Positions 9,928-18,015 of a stretch of 64,000 bases of DNA are shown in pieces; the stretch's first letter is position 1, and each line of letters begins with the position of its first letter. Position numbers and translations under genes: made by a program. Location of the stretch: assembly GCF_013114545.1 (NCBI RefSeq), contig NZ_VTXI01000007.1, positions 1 through 64,000 on the forward strand, read 5' to 3'. A model generated the notes under the pieces. The model saw only the letters and a list, made by a program, of their open reading frames with translations, was not told the origin of the DNA and searched no databases. This DNA is from Vibrio sp. RE86. GTDB taxonomy: Bacteria; Pseudomonadota; Gammaproteobacteria; Enterobacterales; Vibrionaceae.

Positions 9928-10773
9928 TTACTTTAGAAGTTCGCTAAGGCGCGCAGCTTCTGACAAGCTTTTAAGTCCTAAACCACCCACAAGGGCATGG
10001 CCATCGATTTGAACAAACTGCTTGTTTTGGCCTGCTGGAGTAGCTGCAAGCATCGGTAGTTTCTTCAAGATTTCATCTGCACCACCGAGTTTGTGGTAGC
10101 TGCGTCCACTTACAAGAATGATATCGGGTTGCATTTCAATGATGGCTTCATTTGACAAAGGTTTGTAAGAGGTGAGTTGCTCGGCAGCAGGGTTGACACC
10201 ACCTGCTAGTTCGATGATCGCATTTGGTGTCGTGTCACGACCTGCAACGTTGGCTGGACGGCCTTCATGAATCAGCAGGAACAAAACCTTTTTCGCGCTT
10301 TGCTGCTCGGTTTTGTTACTTTCAAGTGTCGCTATTTTTGCGTTCACTTCTTGTTTCAGGTTTTCAGCCCGGCTTTTAGAGTCTGTGAGTTCAGCAATTT
10401 CATCAATACGTTCTAACAGGCCTTCTGGAGTGGATTTAGTATTGACGATATCGACTTTTACGCCAGCAGAGCGCAGCTGATTTAGCGTTGTTTCTGGGCC
10501 CATTTCATCCGAGCCGATTAAACGGTTTGCGCCAAGTGCCAATAAGCCTTCAGCAGATAGGCGACGATGGTAACCAACGGTTGGCAGTTGAGATTCGCTT
10601 GGCAGTTCACTGGTCACATCGACAGCGACCAATTTATCTTGTTGCTCAAGCGCAAAAATGAGTTCAGTGACGGCGCTGCCTGCACTGATGATTTTTTCGT
10701 TCGCCAGTGATGTTGATGCGATAACTGAAAGGGATAGGGCTGCAATCGTGTTGAGTATGGTTTTCTTGTTCAT
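9928..10773 (-). CDS. hutB: periplasmic haem-binding protein
   Basis: The 281-residue product has a signal peptide (MNKKTILNTIAALSLSVIAS..., cleavage near SLA) and a class-III (BtuF/HutB) periplasmic binding fold: AGSAVTELIFALEQQDKLVAVD at the start and PDIILVSGRSY in the second lobe. It captures haem released by the TonB-dependent receptor and passes it to HutCD. It sits 11 bases after exbD. Confidence 0.94.
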   Translation of the reverse strand: MNKKTILNTIAALSLSVIASTSLANEKIISAGSAVTELIFALEQQDKLVAVDVTSELPSESQLPTVGYHRRLSAEGLLALGANRLIGSDEMGPETTLNQLRSAGVKVDIVNTKSTPEGLLERIDEIAELTDSKSRAENLKQEVNAKIATLESNKTEQQSAKKVLFLLIHEGRPANVAGRDTTPNAIIELAGGVNPAAEQLTSYKPLSNEAIIEMQPDIILVSGRSYHKLGGADEILKKLPMLAATPAGQNKQFVQIDGHALVGGLGLKSLSEAARLSELLK

Positions 10774-10784
10774 GTCTGACTCTA

Positions 10785-11198
10785 TTATTTTGATTCTTCC
10801 GTGAGAAGCTGTGTGGCTTGAATGCCGTTTTCTTGTAGGAATGCGAGTAATTTAACGAGGTATTGAACGTCGGCGGTTTTTTCTGCACCTATGACAATAG
10901 GTTGAGCGTTGGAGCGATGCTCCTCTAAAAGAGCAATCGTGAAATTCTCCCAATCAATATACTCTTTACTGTCAATCGCCCAATGAGGCTCTTGATCAAG
11001 AATATTGATGGTCAACGACTTGGTATCCACTTCTGATACGGCGCTTGAATCTGAAGTAGGAAGGTCTACTTCAAGTGATTCAAGTTTTACTGCTGCAGTC
11101 AGCATTAGGAACACCATAACGATAAAAATGATATCGAGCAGCGGCGTCAGATCTGGGGTTAAACCAAAACGGTTTTCCTCCTGTTTGACTTTGATCAT
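10785..11198 (-). CDS. exbD: TonB-system energy transducer ExbD
   Basis: The 137-residue protein has one N-terminal membrane helix carrying the essential Asp (LTPLLDIIFIVMVFLML, about residues 18-34) and a periplasmic domain. It forms the proton-driven ExbB-ExbD-TonB motor that energises outer-membrane haem receptors. It overlaps exbB by four bases and is followed by hutB. Confidence 0.94.
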   Translation of the reverse strand: MIKVKQEENRFGLTPDLTPLLDIIFIVMVFLMLTAAVKLESLEVDLPTSDSSAVSEVDTKSLTINILDQEPHWAIDSKEYIDWENFTIALLEEHRSNAQPIVIGAEKTADVQYLVKLLAFLQENGIQATQLLTEESK

Positions 11199-11881
11199 GA
11201 TGCCGCCTCAATGTTCGACATCGGTTGTGAACCTGCTTCAGGAGTGACGTGCTGCAAGCTGATCCCTTCCAACCAAAGGTTCACGTAGTTCAATGTATGC
11301 TCTAGCTTTGCCATCACTTTGTCAGCCCAAAGGCCAAGTAACTGAGCGCCAGCAATGGCGGGTAGCGCTATTAACAGGCCAGCAGCGGTCGTGCGCATCG
11401 CAAGGCCTAGGCCTTCGGCAAGATCGTTTGGAGTAATACTTCCTGTCGATGCCGCTACGCCTTTAAACATTTCAATCAGGCCAAGTACCGTACCTAACAA
11501 CCCAATCAGTGGGCTGATCACGCCAATTAATGTAAGTAAGCGAAGACCAGAGTTAAGCTGGTGGCGCTTCTCTTGCAGCCAAATGCCTGCCGCATCTTCA
11601 CGTAAGCTTTTTGAGAAAGAGTGGTGGGCAAGAATCATGGCAACCCCTTTATAAAGCAAAGGGCGTCGTGGAGAGAGTTTGTCGACTAACGATTCAATCT
11701 CTTTGCTACTGGTTGGACTGATCTGTTTTAGTTCCTGACGAATGGCGCGCTTGCCAACGCCAAGACTTATCACAACTTGGAATAGTCGTTCTGCAATGAT
11801 CATCAATGTTAATGCTGAGCAGATAATTAGCGGCCATGCCATTAGGCCAAGCTGTTGTTGTATTTGGTGTAATTGTTCCAT
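11195..11881 (-). CDS. exbB: TonB-system proton channel ExbB
   Basis: The 228-residue MotA/TolQ/ExbB-family protein has an N-terminal helix near residues 12-30 and two further helices, including SPLIGLLGTVLGLIEMF and the conserved LGLAMRTTAAGLLIALPAIA. It forms the pentameric proton channel around ExbD. Its ATG overlaps the tonB stop (TAATG), so the three genes are translationally coupled. Confidence 0.94.
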   Translation of the reverse strand: MEQLHQIQQQLGLMAWPLIICSALTLMIIAERLFQVVISLGVGKRAIRQELKQISPTSSKEIESLVDKLSPRRPLLYKGVAMILAHHSFSKSLREDAAGIWLQEKRHQLNSGLRLLTLIGVISPLIGLLGTVLGLIEMFKGVAASTGSITPNDLAEGLGLAMRTTAAGLLIALPAIAGAQLLGLWADKVMAKLEHTLNYVNLWLEGISLQHVTPEAGSQPMSNIEAAS

Positions 11882-12630
11882 TATCGATCCAACTTAAAAC
11901 GAACTGGGATTTGAACTCGGTGTGCCATCTTGTGACCACCAACAGTGTGAGGAGAGAATTTCCACTTTTTGATTGCGTCTAGCGCTGACTTATCCAGCAT
12001 GGTCGCGCCAGAAGAAGAAATCAGAACTTGTCTTACTTGTTGACCATCTTCATCGAGCCATACTTCATAAAGGGCAACGCCTTCAACGCCACGCTTACGT
12101 GCAAGGCGAGGGTATTTAGGTGCGCTCGGACGCGACAAAAACGACGGTTTAGTAATCATGACCGGCTGTGACGTTGCACCATTATTAACCTGTTGTGGTT
12201 TGGCTTGCTCAACGGATTTTGAGTCTTCTTTAGCAACCTTTTCAACGGGTTTTTCGATAGGCTTTTTGGGTGCCTCAGATTTTTTAGGCGTTTGCTTGAC
12301 GACTTTCTTCTCGACAGGCTTTTTCTTGACTGGTGTTTTCTTTTCTACCGGTTTCTTAACTGGTTTCGCTTTCTTAACGACTTTTTTAGGTTCTGGTAGT
12401 GCAACCGGTTTTAGGGGCTCAGGAACTGGCTCTGTTTTGGTTACAGGCTCTTCTACAACAGGTGTTGGTTCAGGCGCGGGGGCACTTACCGCCTTAAAGT
12501 TAATGGACACAGAGGTTGATTGCGCACCAGCGGGCATCGCGAACGCCTTTGGTTCTTGCACGACGAACATGAACGCAGCATGGACAGCTAAAGAAATGCC
12601 GCCGGCTATGGTGTATCGCTTGACGTTCAC
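11881..12630 (-). CDS. tonB: TonB energy-transducing protein
   Basis: The 249-residue protein has an N-terminal membrane anchor (YTIAGGISLAVHAAFMFVV), a long Pro/Lys/Glu-rich periplasmic spacer (about residues 50-165) and a C-terminal domain (PKYPRLARKRGVEGVALYEV ... ALDAIKKWKFSPH) that grips receptor TonB boxes. The GTG at 12630 is chosen as the start because GAGAGG lies six to seven bases upstream and the protein then begins VNVKRYTIAGG. Longer in-frame starts would add an unlikely 33-residue tail. It is the first gene of the hut operon. Confidence 0.93.
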   Translation of the reverse strand: MNVKRYTIAGGISLAVHAAFMFVVQEPKAFAMPAGAQSTSVSINFKAVSAPAPEPTPVVEEPVTKTEPVPEPLKPVALPEPKKVVKKAKPVKKPVEKKTPVKKKPVEKKVVKQTPKKSEAPKKPIEKPVEKVAKEDSKSVEQAKPQQVNNGATSQPVMITKPSFLSRPSAPKYPRLARKRGVEGVALYEVWLDEDGQQVRQVLISSSGATMLDKSALDAIKKWKFSPHTVGGHKMAHRVQIPVRFKLDR

Positions 12631-12705
12631 TTTGACCTCTCTGGGATGATTTGCTGTTACAGAACGATGGGGATTATTACTCACAATACAAATAAGATCA
12701 ATTAT

Positions 12706-12724
12706 CAATTGCATTATCATTATC
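12706..12724 (-). promoter_or_regulatory. Fur box between tonB and hutW
   Basis: On the minus strand the site reads GATAATGATAATGCAATTG. Its first twelve bases are identical to the consensus Fur box GATAATGATAATCATTATC. It lies about 76 bases from each of the divergent tonB and hutW starts, so one Fur dimer or overlapping dimers could repress both operons when iron is plentiful. Confidence 0.8.
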
Positions 12725-12800
12725 GTCATTTTATGATCCTTTCCAGATTATGAGATTTGGGCGTGAAGCTAGAGCTGACAAGCGCTGAAAGGTTTATGAA

Positions 12801-14171
12801 ATGCTGGATATTTATAAATTTGATGAATCAATTGTTGGGGCTAATACCCCCGATCCATTGAAGTTCGCTTTTGTTAAAAAAGCGTCGCCTCATGCTGGTG
12901 GAATGGCATCTCCAATTATGCCTGATCAGAAGATTGCTACTCTTGATAAGCTCTATTCGCAAGAAGTAACGAAAAACAATAAGCGATGCTTATATATCCA
13001 TATTCCTTTTTGTCGTGTTCGCTGCACGTTTTGCAACTTCTTTCAAAATGCAGCAAGCCGCAAGCTAGTGGATGATTACTTTGATGCGCTGATGGTCGAG
13101 ATTGAGCAAAAAGCAGCTATGCCATGGACTCAATCCGGCACTTTCCACGCTGTGTATATTGGTGGAGGGACGCCAACTGACCTTTCGCCTGAGCAAGTTG
13201 AGCGACTGGGCAAAGCAATATCACAGAATTTCCCGCTAGCAACTGACTGTGAAATCACTCTAGAAGGACGCATCAATCGTTTTAGTGATGAGATGTTTGA
13301 ACGAGCATTGGACGGTGGTTTCAATCGCTTTTCATTCGGTATCCAAAGCTTTGATACCAAAGTCAGACGCAGTGCTAAGAGGCTTGATGATCGTGAAGTG
13401 GTATTAGAAAGAGTCACGTCTCTTAGTCAAACCGACCAGGCTCCAATCATTCTAGATCTGCTCTATGGGCTTCCTTATCAAGATATTGAGGTGTTTGAAC
13501 AAGATCTGAAAGACTACTTGTCTACTGGGGCTCATGGTTTAGACCTTTATCAACTCGTGGTTGGCGGCAATGCGCCGATGATCAACTTGGTTGATAAAGG
13601 GAAAATTCCTGCACCAGCAAGTTCTCCAGATAAAGCGGCCATGTACAAGCTAGGGTCAGACTTTATGCGTAAGCACCACATGCGCCAGTTAAGTGTGAAC
13701 CACTGGGCAAGAGATAATCGAGAGCGTAGCCAATATAACTCGCTAGCGAAAACGTATGCTGAAGTCTTGCCTATTGGCTGCGGAGCAGGTGGCAATATCG
13801 GTGGCTATGGAATGATGAACCACCGCACATTAGAAACCTATATGACTGCGATGAAATCTGGTGACTCAGTCGTTGCAATGATGACGAAACAGCACGCGTT
13901 AGAACCTATTTTCGCAGGGTTGAAGTCTGGTTTTGATAAGGGTGTCCTTTCTCGTGAACGCCTTCCTGATTTCATGGGCACTAAAGCCTTTGATTTCTTG
14001 CGACCGTTGTTCGAAGAGTGGCAACGCAAGGGGTTAGTGGTCGTTGAGAGTCAATATTTAACGCTGACGCTGGCAGGCCAATTTTGGGCCGTGAGCTTGG
14101 CGCAAGCATGTATTCAAGTACTACAGTCTACGTACAAAGAAAAAAATGCCCCGATTGCGGTGGCGATTTAA
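12801..14171 (+). CDS. hutW: haem-utilisation radical SAM protein HutW
   Basis: The 456-residue HemN-like radical SAM enzyme has the CxxxCxxC iron-sulphur motif at Cys71, Cys75 and Cys78 (HIPFCRVRCTFC) and the following YIGGGTPT SAM-binding segment. HutW/ChuW proteins are implicated in oxygen-independent haem ring opening. The ATG at 12801 has GAAAGG upstream. It is the first gene of hutWXZ and is divergent from tonB across the Fur box. Confidence 0.94.
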   Translation: MLDIYKFDESIVGANTPDPLKFAFVKKASPHAGGMASPIMPDQKIATLDKLYSQEVTKNNKRCLYIHIPFCRVRCTFCNFFQNAASRKLVDDYFDALMVEIEQKAAMPWTQSGTFHAVYIGGGTPTDLSPEQVERLGKAISQNFPLATDCEITLEGRINRFSDEMFERALDGGFNRFSFGIQSFDTKVRRSAKRLDDREVVLERVTSLSQTDQAPIILDLLYGLPYQDIEVFEQDLKDYLSTGAHGLDLYQLVVGGNAPMINLVDKGKIPAPASSPDKAAMYKLGSDFMRKHHMRQLSVNHWARDNRERSQYNSLAKTYAEVLPIGCGAGGNIGGYGMMNHRTLETYMTAMKSGDSVVAMMTKQHALEPIFAGLKSGFDKGVLSRERLPDFMGTKAFDFLRPLFEEWQRKGLVVVESQYLTLTLAGQFWAVSLAQACIQVLQSTYKEKNAPIAVAI

Positions 14172-14687
14172 ATGGAAACAATGATGGAATCATTAAAACA
14201 GCAAGTGGCTCAATTGATTGAGCAAGAGCCCAAGTTACTTCCTGCGGCAATCGCAGAGCAGCTTAACGTGTCAGAGTTTGAAGCCGTAGCAGCATTACCT
14301 GATGAGATGGTTGCACTGGTTGGCGGCGAGCAAGCACAAGCGGTGCTAGAGAGCTTAGTTGGCTTTGGCCCAGTGACAACAATTGTCCACTCATTTGGCT
14401 CAATTTTTGAAGTAAAAGCGCCATTTCCAAAGGGTAAAGTCGCTCGTGGTTACTACAACTTGATGGGCCGTGAAGGTGAGCTGCATGGTCACCTTAAATT
14501 GGACAACATTAAGAATATTGCTTTGGTAAGTAAGCCGTTCATGGGCCGAGAAAGTCACTATTTTGGTTTCTTCTGTGAAGCAGGGAACAACATATTTAAG
14601 GTGTACTTAGGCCGAAATGAAAAGCGTGAATTGATTGAAGAACAAGTCACTACGTTCAAACAGTGGCAACAAGAATTTAAAAAATAA
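14172..14687 (+). CDS. hutX: cytosolic haem carrier HutX
   Basis: The 171-residue ChuX/HutX-family protein binds haem in the cytosol and hands it to HutZ. Typical segments are VHSFGSIFEVKAPFPKGK and GYYNLMGREGELHGHL. Its ATG begins directly after the hutW stop, so translation is probably coupled. MMESLKQQ three codons in is an alternative start. Confidence 0.93.
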   Translation: METMMESLKQQVAQLIEQEPKLLPAAIAEQLNVSEFEAVAALPDEMVALVGGEQAQAVLESLVGFGPVTTIVHSFGSIFEVKAPFPKGKVARGYYNLMGREGELHGHLKLDNIKNIALVSKPFMGRESHYFGFFCEAGNNIFKVYLGRNEKRELIEEQVTTFKQWQQEFKK

Positions 14688-14711
14688 TAAGATAAAGTTA
14701 GGAGTTTCAAA

Positions 14712-15242
14712 ATGGATCAACAAGTAAAACAAGAGCGCCTGCAAGGACGTCTGGGGCCAGAGATTAAAGAGTTTCGCCAAGAGCGCCGCACGCTTCAACT
14801 AGCGACTGTCGATGAAAATGGTCGACCTAACGTAAGCTACGCCCCTTATGTTCAAAACAAAGAGGGCTACTTCGTTCTTATCTCAGAAATCGCGCGCCAT
14901 GCTCGTAACCTGCAAGTAAACCCGAATGTGTCAATCATGATGATTGAAGATGAAGATTCATCTAAGCAGTTGTTCGCTCGTAAGCGTCTTACCTTTGATG
15001 CGGTTGCGAGTGTTGTTGAACGCGAATCAGAGCAATGGCAGCAAGTTGTTGGTCAAATGAAAGAGCGTTTTGGTGAGATTATTGATGGCCTAAGTCAACT
15101 GCAAGATTTCGTGCTATTTAATTTGAAAGCAGAACAGGGTCTATTCGTCAAAGGCTTTGGCCAAGCGTACCAAGTGTCTGGCGATGACCTAGTGGACTTC
15201 GTTCATCTAGAAGAAGGCCATAAAAAAGTGTCGAACGAATAA
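14712..15242 (+). CDS. hutZ: haem-degrading enzyme HutZ
   Basis: The 176-residue split-barrel protein of the HugZ/pyridoxamine-oxidase-like family cleaves haem to free iron. The proximal haem ligand His170 (HLEEGH) and its hydrogen-bonding Asp132 are at exactly the positions described for V. cholerae HutZ. Shine-Dalgarno AGGAG precedes the ATG. It is the last gene of hutWXZ and is followed by a clear terminator. Confidence 0.95.
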   Translation: MDQQVKQERLQGRLGPEIKEFRQERRTLQLATVDENGRPNVSYAPYVQNKEGYFVLISEIARHARNLQVNPNVSIMMIEDEDSSKQLFARKRLTFDAVASVVERESEQWQQVVGQMKERFGEIIDGLSQLQDFVLFNLKAEQGLFVKGFGQAYQVSGDDLVDFVHLEEGHKKVSNE

Positions 15243-15297
15243 GACATTTCGTTATTTAGATTCTTACCATTTACGAGTAATCTAGAACACATCAGAG

Positions 15298-15323
15298 GGA
15301 GCCGCAATGGCTCCTTTATTTTT
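15298..15323 (+). terminator. terminator of hutWXZ
   Basis: GGAGCC / GGCTCC stem with a 5-base loop, followed by TTTATTTTT. Confidence 0.85.
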
Positions 15324-15337
15324 GCCAAGGAAAAGTT

Positions 15338-15859
15338 ATGCGTCCAGTGAGTAAAGATCACGGAGAAATCTGTTACCCATTTATTTATGAAGACAGCCCT
15401 GTCTGTGATTTTGAAATTGCGGCGGATGAACTATGCAGTCGCATTGGATTGGTGTTGACGATGGATCTTGATGATCTCTGCCGCGATGTCTTGAGTCGAG
15501 TTCAACCAAATGTTTATCACCTCAATGGCTCGGTCAGAGGTAAGTTGGCGATTGACGAGGAGCAATTGGCTGAGCTTTATCAAGACTATAACGTACTTAG
15601 AGATAAACTTGATGGTGGCTTCAGAGGCTTCGTTTTGCCTGGCGGTCATCCGATTTCCGCTGAATTACACCTTTGCCGAACGCAAGCCAAGAAGATTATA
15701 CGAGCATTAGTGATGATTGAACATTCAGGAAAGAAATCTCCAGCACCGATTTTGTTTCGCTACGCTAACTTGCTAGCAAATGTGATGTACACGCTTGCGT
15801 CATACACCAATAAGCTTCGACAAGTGGAAGAAGTGGAATTTGTCAGTCGCAGTTATTGA
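15338..15859 (+). CDS. cobalamin adenosyltransferase-like protein lacking the ATP-binding N-terminus
   Basis: The 173-residue product resembles PduO-type ATP:cob(I)alamin adenosyltransferases in its last two thirds: GFVLPGGHPISAELHLCRTQAKKIIRAL matches the family core, and the C-terminal helix ends NVMYTLASYTNKLRQ. The N-terminus has no TKTGDxGTT nucleotide-binding loop; the corresponding region reads SKDHGEICYPF, followed by a residual DELCSRIGL that lines up with the family's DELNSxIGL. Catalysis is therefore doubtful. It stands alone between terminators, with no cobalamin genes nearby. Confidence 0.7.
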   Translation: MRPVSKDHGEICYPFIYEDSPVCDFEIAADELCSRIGLVLTMDLDDLCRDVLSRVQPNVYHLNGSVRGKLAIDEEQLAELYQDYNVLRDKLDGGFRGFVLPGGHPISAELHLCRTQAKKIIRALVMIEHSGKKSPAPILFRYANLLANVMYTLASYTNKLRQVEEVEFVSRSY

Positions 15860-15875
15860 TAGTGCGGTTTAAAAG

Positions 15876-15899
15876 CAGGGCAGTGGCATGACCGCCCTG
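15876..15899. terminator. bidirectional terminator
   Basis: CAGGGC / GCCCTG stem, extendable with one mismatch, between two convergent genes and followed by TTATTT. Confidence 0.65.
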
Positions 15900-15929
15900 T
15901 TATTTGAAACTTGAACCCTAACGAAGACG

Positions 15930-16481
15930 TTAGAAGCTAGATCCTGGCTGAGTGAGGAATTCGACCTCTTCAGGTGTACTTTCACGTCCCAGTATTTCAT
16001 TACGGTGGGGGTAACGGCCAAAGCGATCAATGATCACCTTGTGTTTGAGTTCGAAGTCGTAGTTGTTTTCAAGTCCAGGTTTGTTAAACAGATCGACCGC
16101 ATGTTGGTGAATAGCGGCCGACTCGCTATGCATAAACGGCATGTAGAGGAAGCCTTGCTCAGTGCTACTGAGTTCTTTATCTTTGCCGAGTGCGATAGCT
16201 TCTTGCGAAAGGGCGAGTGCTAAAGGGTCTTGCGAAAATGCCCCTGCGGTATTGCGATAGATGTTACGGGAAAACTGATCCAGTACGATGATTTCAGCGA
16301 GTCGTCCTTTGGCTGAATCTCGCCAATCAACAAGCTCACACTGCGCGGCACTTTGAAGCAGGGCAGAAAATCTTTCTGTGATTGTTTGGTCTACAGATTC
16401 ACTGCTCACAAACCAGTCTTTAGGTTCTAATTCGTTAAACCAAAAATTTAGTACGTCCTGCGCAGTCACTTGCTGATCCAT
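15930..16481 (-). CDS. DUF924 family protein
   Basis: The 183-residue all-helical protein belongs to DUF924: VLNFWFNELEPKDWF at the start, LAEIIVLDQFSRNIYRNTAGAFSQDP in the middle and FGRYPHRNEILGR near the end. The biochemical function is unknown and the fold is thought to be TPR-like. It starts 16 bases after the MocR gene on the same strand with GGGG as Shine-Dalgarno, so the two are probably co-transcribed. Confidence 0.85.
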   Translation of the reverse strand: MDQQVTAQDVLNFWFNELEPKDWFVSSESVDQTITERFSALLQSAAQCELVDWRDSAKGRLAEIIVLDQFSRNIYRNTAGAFSQDPLALALSQEAIALGKDKELSSTEQGFLYMPFMHSESAAIHQHAVDLFNKPGLENNYDFELKHKVIIDRFGRYPHRNEILGRESTPEEVEFLTQPGSSF

Positions 16482-16497
16482 TATGGCATCCCCTTGT

Positions 16498-17916
16498 TTA
16501 TTCAGTTATTTGATGATGGATAAGCTTAGCCAGTTTTGCAACCCCTTGTTTCCATTCATCATTGCTTAAAAAGTTTGAACAACTAAAGCGTATACAATGA
16601 TTATATTGCCCAGAGGTGCCGAAGATACTGCCGGGTAAGATGCTGATTCCTTGAGATTTGGCTTGTTGATAAAGTTGGTCGCTGTCGACACCTTTGGGTA
16701 AGGTTAACCACAACAGAAATGAGCCTTGAGGAAGGTATGTTTTAAAGCGACCATTGAGCGAGCTGTAATGGTTTAACGCTTCGCTAAGCTCTGAATGAAA
16801 CAGCTTCATATTTGCTTGGTAAGAGCGACGCATCTTAGAAACATGTTGGCGATATTTCCCACTATCCAAAAAGGCACCAACCGCAGACTGCATTAAGTTC
16901 AAGCTCCCCATGTTATCGCAAACCATGAACTTTTCTATTTGAGCTTGATACTGACCAGCCAATATCCAACCTATGCGCAATCGAGAATCCAGCATCTTTG
17001 AAAGTGAATTAACGTAGATGACGCGGTTTTGTCTATCAAGTAATTTTAATGGTGGGATCGTCTCGTCAAAGGCAAGGGCACCAAAAACATCATCTTCGAT
17101 GATCGGGATTGAGCCTGTTGAGTCGAGCAGAGCCAAACGTTTATCGAGTGGCATATGTGACCCTGTGGGGTTAGTGAAGTTCGGCGTTACTAACAGTGCT
17201 TTTATATCCCACTTGTCCATCGCGTTATTGAGGGCGTCTATGTCGAGCCCTGTTCGTGGGCAACTTGGTAATTCAACCACCTTTAGTCCGAGCGACTCCA
17301 TCAACAGCAAATTCCCGAAATAACAAGGTGATTCAACGGCAACAATGTCTCCAGCTTGAGTCAAAGCACGTAGCGCAAGACTGATTGCTTGCTGAGCGCC
17401 GTGGGTGACTGCAATCTCATTCTCTTGAACTTCAACGCCCAGTTCTTGGCTAATTTTAGTTAAATGGCGAAGCAAAAGTGCGTTACCTGGTGGTAATTGA
17501 TAGTGGCTAGGAACATTCGCCTGCCTGCGACTGTGGCGCCCAATTTCAGCGTACAGAGATTTGATTGCTGGAGAGTCGATATTAGGGTGAGCGGACCCCG
17601 TTGCGAGCAACTCTTTATCCGCAGAATAAGTAAGGATCTCTTTACACACAGAGAGCAGGTCGACATGGTTTGGCTTGGGTGGTGCTATAGGTGGCATCTT
17701 GCGTTGATTCACTCGATAACCTGACTTGGGAACGGTATAAATAACGCCTTGTGCTTCCAGTTCTTGATAAGCGCGAATGACGGTGTTTTTGCTGATAGAC
17801 ATCGAACTGCTTAGTTGGCGTATTGATGGCAGCTTTTCATCTTGGGTAAACAAGCCCTGCTCGATTTTTTGTTTGATGTACTGCTCTACCATTAAGTATT
17901 TGTTATTCACATTCAT
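16498..17916 (-). CDS. MocR/GntR-family PLP-dependent transcriptional regulator
   Basis: The 472-residue protein has an N-terminal winged helix (KLPSIRQLSSSMSISKNTVIRAYQELEAQG, about residues 24-53) fused to a fold-type-I aminotransferase domain, with the PLP lysine in YVNSLSKMLDSRLRIGW. MocR regulators sense PLP or an amino-acid adduct and usually control a divergent gene, here an EamA transporter at 18016. Two direct repeats of CTGTACCCA lie in the shared intergenic region. Confidence 0.9.
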   Translation of the reverse strand: MNVNNKYLMVEQYIKQKIEQGLFTQDEKLPSIRQLSSSMSISKNTVIRAYQELEAQGVIYTVPKSGYRVNQRKMPPIAPPKPNHVDLLSVCKEILTYSADKELLATGSAHPNIDSPAIKSLYAEIGRHSRRQANVPSHYQLPPGNALLLRHLTKISQELGVEVQENEIAVTHGAQQAISLALRALTQAGDIVAVESPCYFGNLLLMESLGLKVVELPSCPRTGLDIDALNNAMDKWDIKALLVTPNFTNPTGSHMPLDKRLALLDSTGSIPIIEDDVFGALAFDETIPPLKLLDRQNRVIYVNSLSKMLDSRLRIGWILAGQYQAQIEKFMVCDNMGSLNLMQSAVGAFLDSGKYRQHVSKMRRSYQANMKLFHSELSEALNHYSSLNGRFKTYLPQGSFLLWLTLPKGVDSDQLYQQAKSQGISILPGSIFGTSGQYNHCIRFSCSNFLSNDEWKQGVAKLAKLIHHQITE

Positions 17917-17919
17917 AAA

Positions 17920-17971
17920 CTGTACCCAAAAAATAACTCAAATCTGTGCCTTTAAGCTTTTGCTGTACCCA
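17920..17971. promoter_or_regulatory. direct repeats, probable MocR operator
   Basis: CTGTACCCA occurs at 17920-17928 and again at 17963-17971 in the same orientation. The copies are 43 bp apart, close to four helical turns, between the divergent MocR and EamA genes. Paired direct repeats are the usual DNA target of dimeric MocR proteins. This is assigned by position and architecture. Confidence 0.55.
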
Positions 17972-18015
17972 TTAGAGTAACCTTATCTTATCGATTTTGG
18001 CTACAGGAACTTAGC

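Noticed and set aside
12158-12230. Possible frameshift in the TonB C-terminal region
   Set aside because: The frame is continuous and the C-terminal receptor-binding motifs are intact.
12240-12480. Apparent tandem repeats in tonB
   Set aside because: These are the normal Pro-Lys/Glu-rich periplasmic spacer of TonB, not a separate repeat array.
12158-12649. A 163-codon open frame on the plus strand opposite tonB
   Set aside because: It mirrors the Lys/Pro/Glu-rich tonB spacer, giving a low-complexity Phe/Thr/Gly product with no ribosome binding site. It is an antisense artefact of biased codons.
15338-15859. Functional cobalamin adenosyltransferase
   Set aside because: The nucleotide-binding loop is missing from the N-terminus and no alternative upstream start restores it.
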